Shown piece by piece: positions 19,301 to 27,589 of a stretch of 64,000 bases of DNA; the stretch's first letter is position 1, and the number at the start of each line of letters is the position of its first letter. Source of the stretch: Pseudomonas sp. P5_109 (GTDB lineage Bacteria > Pseudomonadota > Gammaproteobacteria > Pseudomonadales > Pseudomonadaceae); the NCBI RefSeq assembly GCF_034009455.1, contig NZ_CP125380.1, positions 4,663,501-4,727,500 on the forward strand. The letters run 5' to 3'. The position numbers and the translations under genes were made by a program. The notes beneath the pieces were generated by a model, which was not told the DNA's origin, searched no databases, and saw nothing but the letters and a program-made list of their open reading frames with translations.

Positions 19301-22060
19301 CGCCGACGTGGCCGCCTTGACCACGGCTCACGTGGTGGCCCTGACCACCGCCCAGGTGGCGGCACTGACTTCCGCGCAAGTGGCGGCCTTGACCACCACG
19401 CAAGTGGCGGCCATCGAAACCGCTGATATCGCTGCCTTGCCACTGGCCAGCGTCGCCGCGCTGACCACCGCGCAGACCGCTGCCCTGACCACCGCCCAGG
19501 TCGTGGCCCTCTCCACCGCCCAGGTGGCCGCGTTGAAACCGACCCAAGTGGCTGCACTGACCACCACGCAAGTGGCAGCCATGGAAACTGCCGATGTCGG
19601 CGCCCTGACTTCTGCCCAACTGGTAGCCCTGACCACTGCCCAGGTCGCGGCACTGACCACGGCACAAGTGGCGGCACTGAAACCGACCCAGATCAGCGCC
19701 TTGGAAACCGCCGACGTGGCCGCCTTGACCACCGCCCAGGTGGTAGCACTGACCACCGCCCAGGTGGCGGCACTGACCACCGCGCAAGTGGCAGCCTTGA
19801 CCACCACGCAAGTGGCGGCCATCGAAACCGCTGACATCGCTGCCTTGCCAGCAGCCAGCATCGCTGCGCTGACCACCGCGCAAGCCGCTGCCCTGACCAC
19901 CGCCCAGGTCGTGGCCCTCACCACCGCCCAGGTGGCCGCGCTGAAACCGGCCCAAGTGGCTGCACTGACCACCACGCAAGTGGCGGCCATGGAAACTGCC
20001 GATATCGGTGCGCTGTCCACCGCCAGCGTCGTGGCCCTGACCACCGCTCAGGTGGCGGCACTGACCACGGCACAAGTGGCGGCACTGAAACCGGCCCAGA
20101 TCAGCGCCATGGAAACCGCCGACGTGGCCGCCTTGACCACGGCCCAGGTGGTGGCGTTGAGCACCGCCCAGGTGGCTGCCTTGACGACCGCGCAAGTGGC
20201 TGCCTTGACCACCACGCAAGTGGCGGCCATTGAAACCGCTGATATCGGTGCATTGACCACCGCGGGTGTCGTCGCCTTGACCACTGCCCAAGTCGCGGCA
20301 CTGACCACGGCACAAGTGGCGGCACTGAAACCGACCCAGATCAGCGCCCTGCAGACTGTCGACGTCGCGGCGCTGACCACCGCCCAGGTCGTGGCCCTGA
20401 CCACCGCCCAGGTGGCCGCTCTGACCACCGCACAAGTGGCTGCGTTGACCACCACGCAAGTGGCGGCCATCGAAACCGCTGACATCGCAGCCTTGCCAGT
20501 GGCCAGCGTCGCCGCGCTGACCACCGCGCAGACCGCTGCCCTGACCACCGCCCAGGTCGTGGCCCTCACTACCGCCCAGGTGGCGGCGCTGAAGGTGACC
20601 CAGATCGCAGCCCTGACCACCACGCAAGTGGCAGCCATGGAAACTGCCGATGTCAGCGCCCTGACTTCTGCCCAACTGGTAGCCTTGACCACTGCCCAGG
20701 TCGCGGCACTGACCACGGCACAAGTAGCGGCTCTGAAACCGACCCAGATCGGCGCCTTGGAAACCGCCGACGTGGCCGCCTTGACCACGGCTCAGGTAGT
20801 GGCCCTGACCACCGCCCAGGTGGCGGCACTGACCACCGCACAAGTGGCGGCCTTGACCACCACGCAAGTGGCGGCCATCGAAACCGCTGACATCGCCGCC
20901 TTGCCAGCGACCAGCATCGCTGCCCTGACCACCGCGCAAGCCGCTGCCCTGACCACCGCCCAGGTCGTGGCCCTCACCACCGCCCAGGTGGCCGCGCTGA
21001 AACCGGCCCAGGTAGCTGCACTGACCACCACGCAAGTGGCGGCCATGGAAACTGCCGATGTCGGCGCGCTGTCCACCGCCAGCGTCGTGGCCCTGACCAC
21101 TGCTCAGGTCGCAGCGCTGACCACAGCGCAAGTGGCGGCACTGAAACCGACCCAGATCAGTGCCATGGAAACCGCCGACGTGGCCGCCTTGACCACCGCC
21201 CAGGTGGTGGCGTTGACCACCGCTCAGGTGGCCGCTCTGACCACCGCGCAAGTCGCTGCCTTGACCACCACGCAAGTGGCGGCCATGGAAACTGCCGATG
21301 TTGGCGCCCTGACTTCCGCTCAACTGGTGGCCTTGACCACCGCCCAGGTCGCGGCACTGACCACGGCACAAGTGGCGGCATTGAAACCGGCCCAGATCAG
21401 CGCCATGGAAACCGCCGATGTAGCGGCGCTGACTACCGCCCACATCGTGGCGCTGACCACCGCTCAGGTGGCGGCCTTGACCACCGCCCAAACGGCGGCA
21501 TTGACCACCACGCAAGTGGCGGCCTTTGAAACCGCGGACATCGCCGCGCTGACAGTGGCCGACACTGCCAGCCTGACCACCGCGCAGACTGCGGCCCTGA
21601 CCACCGCCCAGGTAGTTGCCCTGACCACCGCCCAAGTGGCGGCGCTGAAGGTGACCCAGATTGCAGCCCTGACCACCACGCAAGTGGCGGCCATGGAAAC
21701 CGCCGATATCGGCGCGCTGACGTCTGCCCAGCTGGTAGCGTTGACCACTGCCCAGGTCGCGGCACTGACCACGGCGCAGATCGCGGCCTTCAAGCCGACC
21801 CAGATCAGCGCCTTGGAAACCGCCGATGTGGCGGCCCTGACCACCGCGCAGATCGTGGCGATCGAAACCACCGACATGGCGGCATTGACCACGGCGCAAG
21901 TCGCGGCACTGACCACGGCGCAAGCCGCAGTCCTGACCACGGCGCAACTGTCGCACCTGTCGATGACCCAGGTTGATTCGTTCACCACCGCGCAACTGCA
22001 GGCGATGACCGCCACCCAGATCGACGCGCTGGCCCTGTCCACGCCGCTGGTCCTGGACCT
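16371..22060 (+). repeat. Tandem octapeptide-coding repeats (24 bp) in 408-bp super-repeats
   Basis: The basic unit is 24 bp, about gtggcggcactgaccaccgc plus caa/cag. Units of distinct type recur in fixed order, giving longer repeats of 17 octads (408 bp). The same phrase gaaaccgccgacgtggccgc recurs at 16944, 17352 and 17760, exactly 408 bp apart. GC-rich codon choice keeps several other frames open over kilobases. Confidence 0.92.
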
Positions 22061-22904
22061 CAACGGCGATGGCGTGCAGACCACCCACCTGAGCAACGGC
22101 GTCAAGTTCGACCTCAATGCCGACGGCCACAAGGAAGCCACTGGCTGGACCGCTGGCGGTGACGGCCTGCTGGCACTCGACCTCAATGGCGATGGCCAGG
22201 TCAACGATGGCTCCGAGCTGTTCGGTTCCTCGTTCCGTCTGCCGGACGGTTCGTTGGCCAAGGACGGCTTCGAAGCACTCGTCAGCCTCGACAGCAACCA
22301 TGACGGCGCGCTCAACTCGGCTGACCAGTTGTTCTCGGCGCTGCAAGTCTGGGTCGATGCCAACAACGATGGCGTCAGTGAAAAGGGCGAGATGCACACC
22401 CTCAAGGAGCTGGGCATCACCCAGTTCAATCTGGATGTGGCCAAGACCGCTGAGCTCAACCATGGCAACCTGATCGGTCTGGACAGCAGCTACCAAACCA
22501 GCGATGGCCAGAGCCATACGATCGCCGACGTCTGGTTCCGCACCGACGCCAATGGCAATCAGTCCCTGGACCTGACCAAGCTGGATTCGTCGAAAGTCGA
22601 TGCCCACTCCCTGGGTGCCATCGATCTGTCGACCGATGGCGGCAAGGCCAGCGTACTGACCGTCAATGCAGAGACAGTCGCCAAGCTCGGCCAGGCTGGC
22701 CAGGTGGATGTGGCCAGCGGTGCCGCGGCACCGGTGCAGATGATCATCGACGGTGACCATAACGACACGGTCAACATCACTGGCGACAGTGGCCACTGGC
22801 AGGCGGCCGGAACCACCACGGTCGATGGCGCCAGCTACAACGTGTTCAACGACGGCGACGTCCAGTTGTTGGTCGCAACCGACGTGCAGACTTGGATTCA
22901 CTGA
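16371..22904 (+). CDS. Giant Thr-rich octapeptide-repeat protein, type I secretion candidate
   Basis: About 2,177 residues. Residues 1 to about 1895 are some 235 octapeptides of the form TTAQVAAL, with variants KPTQISAL, TTTQVAAI, ETADVAAL and PVASVAAL. There is no signal peptide. The last ~280 residues hold calcium-loop motifs (DLNGDGVQ, DLNGDGQVNDGSE, DSNHDGALN, DANNDGVSEKGE) and end in an Asp/Gly-rich region resembling C-termini of type I-secreted adhesins (DGDHNDTVNITGD...LLVATD). Start ATG 16371 is chosen because ACAGGA lies 7 nt upstream; ATG 16347 in the same frame would add eight residues. Downstream are a GT41 glycosyltransferase and a convergent ABC/HlyD/TolC exporter. It lacks an evident LapA-type N-terminal retention module. 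Function unknown; an adhesin or surface polymer is plausible. The repeats could be short alpha-helical (LTxxQVxAL resembles helix starts) or a solenoid. Confidence 0.88.
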   Translation: MSFISSLTPAQVAALSTTTIAGLATQDIAALSTAQIAQMTTAQIAVITTPNIVVLSAVQVPALTTAQVVALTTAQVTALKTTQIAALTTTQVAAFETTDIAALPVASLASLTTAQTAALTTAQVVALTTAQVAALKTTQVAALTTTQVAAMQAVDVAALTTASVVALTTAQVAALTTAQVAALTPAQIGALETADVAALTTAQVVALTTAQVAALKTTQLAALTTTQVAAIETADIAALPVASIAALTTAQTAALTTAQIVALTTAQVAALKPAQVAAMTTTQVAAMQAADVAALTSADVVALTTAQVAALTTAQVAALKPTQISAMETADVAALTTAQVVALTTAQVAALTTAQVAALTTTQVAAIETADIAALPATSIAALTTAQAAALTTAQIVALTTAQVAALKPAQVAALTTTQVAAMETADVAALTTASVVALTTAQVAALTTAQVAALKPTQISAMETADVAALTTAQVVALTTAQVAALTTAQVAALTTTQVAAMETADIGALTTAGVVALTTAQVAALTTAQVAALKLPQISALQTVDVAALTTSQVVALTTAQVAALTTAQVAALTTTQVAAMETADVGALTSAQLVALTTAQVAALTTAQVAALKPTQISALQTVDVAALTTAQVVALTTAQVAALTTAQVAALTTTQVAAIETADIAALPVASVAALTTAQAAALTTAQVVALTTAQVAALKPAQVAALSTTQVAAMQAADVAALTTASVVALTTAQVAALTTAQVAALTPVQIAALETADVAALTTAQVVALTTAQVAALTTAQVAALTTTQVVAIETADIGALTTAGVVALTTAQVAALTTAQVAALKPTQISAMQTVDVAALTTAQIVALTTAQVAALTTAQVAALTTTQVAAIETADIAALPAASVAALTTAQTAALTTAQVVALSTAQVAALKPAQVAALTTTQVAAMETADVGALTSAQLVALTTAQVAALTTAQVAALKPTQISALETADVAALTTAHVVALTTAQVAALTSAQVAALTTTQVAAIETADIAALPLASVAALTTAQTAALTTAQVVALSTAQVAALKPTQVAALTTTQVAAMETADVGALTSAQLVALTTAQVAALTTAQVAALKPTQISALETADVAALTTAQVVALTTAQVAALTTAQVAALTTTQVAAIETADIAALPAASIAALTTAQAAALTTAQVVALTTAQVAALKPAQVAALTTTQVAAMETADIGALSTASVVALTTAQVAALTTAQVAALKPAQISAMETADVAALTTAQVVALSTAQVAALTTAQVAALTTTQVAAIETADIGALTTAGVVALTTAQVAALTTAQVAALKPTQISALQTVDVAALTTAQVVALTTAQVAALTTAQVAALTTTQVAAIETADIAALPVASVAALTTAQTAALTTAQVVALTTAQVAALKVTQIAALTTTQVAAMETADVSALTSAQLVALTTAQVAALTTAQVAALKPTQIGALETADVAALTTAQVVALTTAQVAALTTAQVAALTTTQVAAIETADIAALPATSIAALTTAQAAALTTAQVVALTTAQVAALKPAQVAALTTTQVAAMETADVGALSTASVVALTTAQVAALTTAQVAALKPTQISAMETADVAALTTAQVVALTTAQVAALTTAQVAALTTTQVAAMETADVGALTSAQLVALTTAQVAALTTAQVAALKPAQISAMETADVAALTTAHIVALTTAQVAALTTAQTAALTTTQVAAFETADIAALTVADTASLTTAQTAALTTAQVVALTTAQVAALKVTQIAALTTTQVAAMETADIGALTSAQLVALTTAQVAALTTAQIAAFKPTQISALETADVAALTTAQIVAIETTDMAALTTAQVAALTTAQAAVLTTAQLSHLSMTQVDSFTTAQLQAMTATQIDALALSTPLVLDLNGDGVQTTHLSNGVKFDLNADGHKEATGWTAGGDGLLALDLNGDGQVNDGSELFGSSFRLPDGSLAKDGFEALVSLDSNHDGALNSADQLFSALQVWVDANNDGVSEKGEMHTLKELGITQFNLDVAKTAELNHGNLIGLDSSYQTSDGQSHTIADVWFRTDANGNQSLDLTKLDSSKVDAHSLGAIDLSTDGGKASVLTVNAETVAKLGQAGQVDVASGAAAPVQMIIDGDHNDTVNITGDSGHWQAAGTTTVDGASYNVFNDGDVQLLVATDVQTWIH

Positions 22905-22932
22905 GTTTCAGTGGTAAACCTTGACTGATCCG

Positions 22933-22966
22933 ATACCGGGCTCGAAAGAGCTCGGTATTTTTTTAT
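22933..22966 (+). terminator. Terminator after the giant repeat gene
   Basis: Stem ATACCGGGCTC / GAGCTCGGTAT with one G-U pair and a GAAA tetraloop, followed by a T-run (tttttttatt). It lies just before the glycosyltransferase start, so the transferase is expressed by read-through or from its own start. Confidence 0.88.
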
Positions 22967-22986
22967 TGGAAGAGATCGTCGCGCAA

Positions 22987-24822
22987 ATGCCTAGACAGAA
23001 TCTTGAGAGCCCGAACCTCGATATCGTGCTGGCCGCAGCCCTGCAGCTGGCCGAGGGCGTCGCTCTGGAACCGATGAAGTTGCTCGAAACCGCAGACCGG
23101 CTCAATGGCGCGCAGCGCATCACCGATGTCGCTGCGCTCTACCAGCGCTGGCTGCAGCACTGCCATTCGTCGGTCAATTACATTATCCAGTTCAACCTGG
23201 GAACCACGCTGTCGCAACTGGGGCAGATCGAGGCCGCAGAGGCAGCCTATCGCGCCGCCATTGCCCAGAACCCGGAATTCGCCCAGGCGTGGTTCAACTT
23301 GGGGACGCTTCTGGAGCGTCAAAACAAACCGCAGGAGGCCCTGGCCATCTGGCAGTCGTTGCTCGATGACCGGCTGGTCGACGCCACGCAAAGCCGCGAG
23401 CTGTACCTGATGACCTGCAACAACCTGGGCCGCCTGTTCGAGGAAACCCGGCAGTTGCAGAAATCCGAAGCCATCCTGCGCACCAGTCTGGAAGTCGACC
23501 CGCATCAACCCAAGGTGATTCAGCACTGGGTGCACTTGCGCCAGAAACAATGCGTCTGGCCGGTCTATGAGCCACCGGCGGGCTTGACCCGTGGCGACTT
23601 GTTCAAGGCGTCCTCGCCCTTGGCACTGCTCGCCGGCAGCGATGACCCTGGCCTGCAACTGGCCGCCGCGGTGCACTTCGTCAAGGAACGGGTCAATGTA
23701 CGGGTACCCGCCCTGGCTCCGGCCCAGGGCTATGGCCACCAGAAGCTGCGCATCGGCTTCCTGTCCTCGGACTTCTGCCTGCATGCGGTGTCGTTGCTGA
23801 CGGTGGAGCTGTTCGAACTGATCGATCGGCAGCGCTTCGAGGTGTACGGTTTTTGCTGGACCCGCGAAGACGGCTCGCCCCTGCGCGAACGGGTCAGGCA
23901 GGCAATGGATCACTTCGTGCGCATCGACGCCATGGATGATGCCGCTGCCGCGCAATGCATCCGCGACCATGAGATCGACATCCTCATCGACCTGCATGGG
24001 CTGACGTCCGGGGCCCGTCCGGACATTCCGGCCTTCCGCCCGGCTGCGGTGCAGATGACCTACCTGGGCTTTCCCGGGTCGACCGGGCTGCCAGGCATCG
24101 ATTATGTAATCGCCGATCGCTACCTGATCCCCGACAGCGAGAAGGCGTACTACAGCGAAACACCGCTGTACCTGGCGCAGATCTACCAGTGCAGCGATCG
24201 CCAACGACCTGTTGCGGCGCTGCCGACCCGCGCCGAGTGCGGCTTGCCGCAAGACCGTTTCGTGTTTTGCTCGTTCAACAACAACTACAAGTTCAACGAA
24301 GAAGTATTCGACTGCTGGATGCGCATCCTGCACCGCGCGCCCGACAGTGTGTTGTGGCTGCTGGCCGACAACCCCTGGGCCCAGGAAAACCTCTGCGCCA
24401 GGGCCGAGGCACATGGCGTGAACCCGGCTCGCCTGCTGTTCGCCCCGCGGGTCGCACCAGCGCAATACCTGGCCCGCTACAGTGCCGCGGATCTGTTCCT
24501 CGATGCGTACCCGTTCAACGCCGGGACCACGGCCAACGATGCCCTGTGGATGGGCCTGCCGGTGCTGACCCGCTCGGGACGCACGTTTGCCTCACGCATG
24601 GCTGGCAGCCTGCTGACTGCGCTGGACCTGCCGGAGCTGATCACCACCACGCTGGCCGAGTACGAAGAGCGTGCCGTCGAACTGGCGACCCAGGCGGATC
24701 TGTTGCCCGGCTTGCGTGAGCGTCTGCACCAGGGCCGCGAGCACTCGGCGCTGTTCGACACCCCACGCTTCGTCAGGGATTTCGAGGACGCGATCAGCAG
24801 TGTCGCGCCTGGCCGGGTGTAG
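22987..24822 (+). CDS. GT41 O-GlcNAc-transferase-like glycosyltransferase with TPRs
   Basis: 611 residues. The N-terminal ~220 residues are TPR-like (AEAAYRAAIAQNPEFAQAWFNLG, then LLERQNKPQEALAIW). The C-terminal catalytic part is of the OGT/SPINDLY type: LRIGFLSSDFCLHAVSLL, DLHGLTSGARPDIPAFRPA, QMTYLGFPGSTGLPGIDYV, SFNNNYKFNEEVFDCW, and the donor-site block LDAYPFNAGTTANDALWMG followed by RSGRTFASRMAGSLL. These enzymes add a sugar (GlcNAc or fucose in characterised members) to Ser/Thr of cytosolic proteins, with TPRs holding the acceptor. The neighbouring Thr-rich giant is the obvious candidate. ATG 22987 is chosen because the earlier TTG 22921 lies before and across the terminator. Its stop codon is inside a REP element. 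Confidence 0.9.
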   Translation: MPRQNLESPNLDIVLAAALQLAEGVALEPMKLLETADRLNGAQRITDVAALYQRWLQHCHSSVNYIIQFNLGTTLSQLGQIEAAEAAYRAAIAQNPEFAQAWFNLGTLLERQNKPQEALAIWQSLLDDRLVDATQSRELYLMTCNNLGRLFEETRQLQKSEAILRTSLEVDPHQPKVIQHWVHLRQKQCVWPVYEPPAGLTRGDLFKASSPLALLAGSDDPGLQLAAAVHFVKERVNVRVPALAPAQGYGHQKLRIGFLSSDFCLHAVSLLTVELFELIDRQRFEVYGFCWTREDGSPLRERVRQAMDHFVRIDAMDDAAAAQCIRDHEIDILIDLHGLTSGARPDIPAFRPAAVQMTYLGFPGSTGLPGIDYVIADRYLIPDSEKAYYSETPLYLAQIYQCSDRQRPVAALPTRAECGLPQDRFVFCSFNNNYKFNEEVFDCWMRILHRAPDSVLWLLADNPWAQENLCARAEAHGVNPARLLFAPRVAPAQYLARYSAADLFLDAYPFNAGTTANDALWMGLPVLTRSGRTFASRMAGSLLTALDLPELITTTLAEYEERAVELATQADLLPGLRERLHQGREHSALFDTPRFVRDFEDAISSVAPGRV

Positions 24823-24917
24823 GAGCGAGCTTGCTCGCGATGGACTTGAGAGCGCCACGTTTAGTCAGTAAACACGCGTTATCGTTAACGACCATCGCGA
24901 GCAAGCTCGCTCCTACA
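24818..24917. repeat. REP inverted pair (type B) overlapping a stop codon
   Basis: Facing tgtaggagcgagcttgctcg cores between convergent genes. The TAG stop of the glycosyltransferase gene is the tag of the left REP arm. Confidence 0.88.
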
Positions 24918-24922
24918 GTTGA

Positions 24923-26251
24923 TCAGAACAACCCCTGGACCTTTTCCAGCTCGTTGCGGGTCATCAGGCCGGTGTGGGTGTGCAGGTTGACATAGCTTTG
25001 CAGCATCGCCAGCTTGGTATCGAGCAGGTCACGCTTTGAAGAGAACAGGCGCTGTTGGGCGTCGAGGATGTCGACCGTCGAGCGCACGCCGGCCTCATAG
25101 CCTTTTTCCGCGGATTTCAGGGCGGTCTGGCTGGATCGCACGGCGGTCACCAGCGCCTTGATTTTCTCGAAGCCCGCCACCACCCCCAGGTAGTTGAGCT
25201 CGAGGTCCTCATTCATTTGCTGGAGCTGGACCTCATAGCCGGACCGGGCACTCTCCAGGGCAGCACGGGCCTTTTCGGTAGAAGCGCTGACCCCGCCGCC
25301 CTGGTATATAGGGATATCGATGACGACGCCCACGTAGTAGGTCGACTGGCGCTGGGTCGTTTCGTTCAGGTCGCTCTGGCCGACCCGTGCGAGCCGGCCG
25401 CTCAGTGCTACGGTCGGGTAGTGCCCGGCCTTCTGTTGCTTGAGGTTGGCTTCGGCCACTTTGATCGAAGCACGGCTGATGCCCAGTGCAGACGCGGTCT
25501 GGTCGGCCTTGATCAGCCAATAGTCGAGGTCCTGCTCGGGTGCAAGCAAGGCGGCGGCCGGTGCCTGCTCTTGCATCTGCGGGATCTCGCTGACGGTAAT
25601 CCCGGCGCGGCCCGCCAGCTTGCGCAGGGCCGCGCGATGCTGGGCCTGCAACTGAATTTCCAGGGCGCGGATCGAATCGAGCCGGGCTTGAGCCTCTTCA
25701 AGGTCTGTGATGCTGCCTTCACCGGCTTCGAACAAGCGTCGGGATTGCTTGGCCAATTCTTCGACCGAGGCTTTCTGCTGGGTCGTCAGCTTGAGTTCGT
25801 TTTCCACCTGGGCGAGATCGAAATAGGCCTGCACCACGCGATCGAACAACTCCTGGTCGGCACCTTCGTGCTGGACTCCGCCCAGTTGCCCACGCGCCTT
25901 GGCCTGTTCGTAGGAGGCCCAGCGGCCTTTGTCGAACAGCGGTTGGATAACCGACAGGGCAATGCTGTCGGAAGCGTACTGATCGTCCTGGCTATTGGTC
26001 GATGACTGGTGTTCAAACAGGCCACCCTGACCGTAGCGTGAGTTGATGGCGACCTGAGGCAGCAAGCCGCTGCGGCCGATAGCCTCTTCCTGGCGCGATG
26101 CCTCGTAGTCATGGTTGGCAACCTGGTAGGTCGCATCGTTGAGCCGCGAGGCGTCGTAGAGAGCGACCAGTGACAACGGCGCTTCAGCCGCCAGCAGCCG
26201 GCACGAGCAGAACACGGAGAGTAGCAAGGCGATACGTACGGACACGGTCAT
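24923..26251 (-). CDS. TolC-family outer membrane channel of a type I secretion system
   Basis: 442 residues with a signal peptide (ALLLSVFCSCRLLAAEA). Two homologous TolC-type halves are rich in long amphipathic helices, with a family-typical start LYDASRLNDATYQVANHDYEASRQEEAIGRSGLLPQV (split here by the usual helix boundaries) and the late motif DILDAQQRLFSSKRDL. It forms the outer-membrane duct of the exporter. Its start overlaps the HlyD stop by 4 bp (ATGA), so the two are translationally coupled. It is the last gene of the three-gene operon and converges on the glycosyltransferase. Confidence 0.94.
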   Translation of the reverse strand: MTVSVRIALLLSVFCSCRLLAAEAPLSLVALYDASRLNDATYQVANHDYEASRQEEAIGRSGLLPQVAINSRYGQGGLFEHQSSTNSQDDQYASDSIALSVIQPLFDKGRWASYEQAKARGQLGGVQHEGADQELFDRVVQAYFDLAQVENELKLTTQQKASVEELAKQSRRLFEAGEGSITDLEEAQARLDSIRALEIQLQAQHRAALRKLAGRAGITVSEIPQMQEQAPAAALLAPEQDLDYWLIKADQTASALGISRASIKVAEANLKQQKAGHYPTVALSGRLARVGQSDLNETTQRQSTYYVGVVIDIPIYQGGGVSASTEKARAALESARSGYEVQLQQMNEDLELNYLGVVAGFEKIKALVTAVRSSQTALKSAEKGYEAGVRSTVDILDAQQRLFSSKRDLLDTKLAMLQSYVNLHTHTGLMTRNELEKVQGLF

Positions 26252-27582
26252 TCTTCCTTGAAAGCGCCAGCCATACGTTCGGTCACCGGCTGCATCAAGT
26301 AGTTGGCAAGGGTGCGTTCGCCGGTCTTGACCAGGACTTCAGCCTGCATGCCTGGCTTGACGTCCAGGCCCAACTCGCGCAGATGGATGATCGCCTCGGG
26401 ACTGACCGAGACCTCCACCGAGAAGTAGGGCGAACCGCTGTGTTCGTCGATCAACTGGTCGGCCGACACCGTGAGCACCTTGCCGACGATCACCGGGGTG
26501 TGGATCCGTTGCAACGAACCGAAACGCAGATCGACCGGCAGCTCCGGCTTGAGCCGGTCGGCCATCATCGGCGGGAATTGCGCCTTGACCACCCAGCTGG
26601 AACCTTGCGGGACAATGTCCATCAGGCGCTGGCCCGCGGGGGCGACGCCGCCGACGGTGTGCACGGTCATGCCCATCACCTGGCCGGCGACGGGCGCGAC
26701 GATTGCGGCGCTGTTGACTTCGAATTCCAATGACTTGATCTGGTCGATCAGGCTCGATGTCTGCGCCACGACCTGGGTCAATTGCGACTCGGCGTCGCTG
26801 CGAAAGACCTGTCCCTGTTGCAGCGCCTTGAGCTCGCTTTCATTGATCGCCTGGCGCGTGCGGCCGATATCGGAAACGCTCGAAGCCAATTGGGCGCCCA
26901 ACTGCGCCGCACTGCTTTCGGCTTCGAACAGCCGGTTGCGTGGCAGATAACCTTCACGGGCCAGTTCCCGCAGCCCCGTGAGCGCCTGCTGCTGGAATTG
27001 CAGTTGTACGGCGTGGTTGCGCTTGATCTCTTCGAAGCCCTGGAGCTGTTCTTTGAGCGAGGCTATTTCGTGCTGGCTGATTTGCATGCGACTGGCCAGT
27101 TCGGCACGGCGGGTGGCGAACAGATAGCCTTGCAGCTCCATCGCCGCGACGGCACGCGGGTCGCCGGCGCGGGCCAGCAATGCTGCGGACCACTGCACAG
27201 TGTCGCGGTTCAGGCGTTCGGCCATCAGCCGATCCTCGACGGCGCGAGCGCCGAGCCACTGGCCCAGGGCGACATCCAGTTGCGACTTGGCCTGGACAGT
27301 GTTGAGCTGCATCACTATCTGCCCCTGCTGTACCTGGTCGCCCTCACGTACCAGGATGTTGTCGATGGTGCCGCCGGTGCGCGACTGCACGGTCTTGCGT
27401 TCGCCGGAAACCACCACCGTGCCGCTACCGACCACGCCGCGGTCAAGTGGCGCCAGGCAGGCCCAGAGCAGGAACCCGCCGAGGCCCAGGAGCAAAAACC
27501 ACACACCGATCCTGGCAATGCCCGCGGCATCCGCATTGGGCTTGTTCTCGGGGGTCGAAATGTCGGTCGAACTGGCTTGCAT
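26248..27582 (-). CDS. HlyD-family membrane fusion protein of a type I secretion system
   Basis: 444 residues. A short cytoplasmic tail is followed by one transmembrane helix (about 25-46, VWFLLLGLGGFLLWACLAPL), a lipoyl/barrel half (VVVSGERKTVQSRTGG), a long coiled-coil hairpin (about 120-290) and the C-terminal HlyD signature (VVAPVAGQVMGMTVHTVGGV...MDIVP). It bridges the ABC transporter and TolC. The start at 27582 (MQASSTD) is chosen; an in-frame extension runs antisense-like through the ABC gene and is composition noise. It starts 7 bp after the ABC stop. Confidence 0.94.
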   Translation of the reverse strand: MQASSTDISTPENKPNADAAGIARIGVWFLLLGLGGFLLWACLAPLDRGVVGSGTVVVSGERKTVQSRTGGTIDNILVREGDQVQQGQIVMQLNTVQAKSQLDVALGQWLGARAVEDRLMAERLNRDTVQWSAALLARAGDPRAVAAMELQGYLFATRRAELASRMQISQHEIASLKEQLQGFEEIKRNHAVQLQFQQQALTGLRELAREGYLPRNRLFEAESSAAQLGAQLASSVSDIGRTRQAINESELKALQQGQVFRSDAESQLTQVVAQTSSLIDQIKSLEFEVNSAAIVAPVAGQVMGMTVHTVGGVAPAGQRLMDIVPQGSSWVVKAQFPPMMADRLKPELPVDLRFGSLQRIHTPVIVGKVLTVSADQLIDEHSGSPYFSVEVSVSPEAIIHLRELGLDVKPGMQAEVLVKTGERTLANYLMQPVTERMAGAFKEE

Positions 27583-27589
27583 TGACGCC

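Noticed and set aside
16371..22060. Regular repeats resembling a CRISPR array
   Set aside because: Units are 24 bp, in frame, contiguous and coding, with no unique spacers and no cas genes.
18093..22901. 1,602-codon open frame on the minus strand opposite the giant repeat gene
   Set aside because: It is the antisense of the 24-bp repeats. The GC-rich repeat unit contains no stop in this frame, so openness is automatic. The product is a low-complexity Gly/His/Gln repeat with no family likeness.
22921..22986. TTG start for the glycosyltransferase at 22921
   Set aside because: It would place 22 extra codons across an intrinsic terminator. ATG 22987 has a GGAAGAGA site upstream and suits the TPR start.
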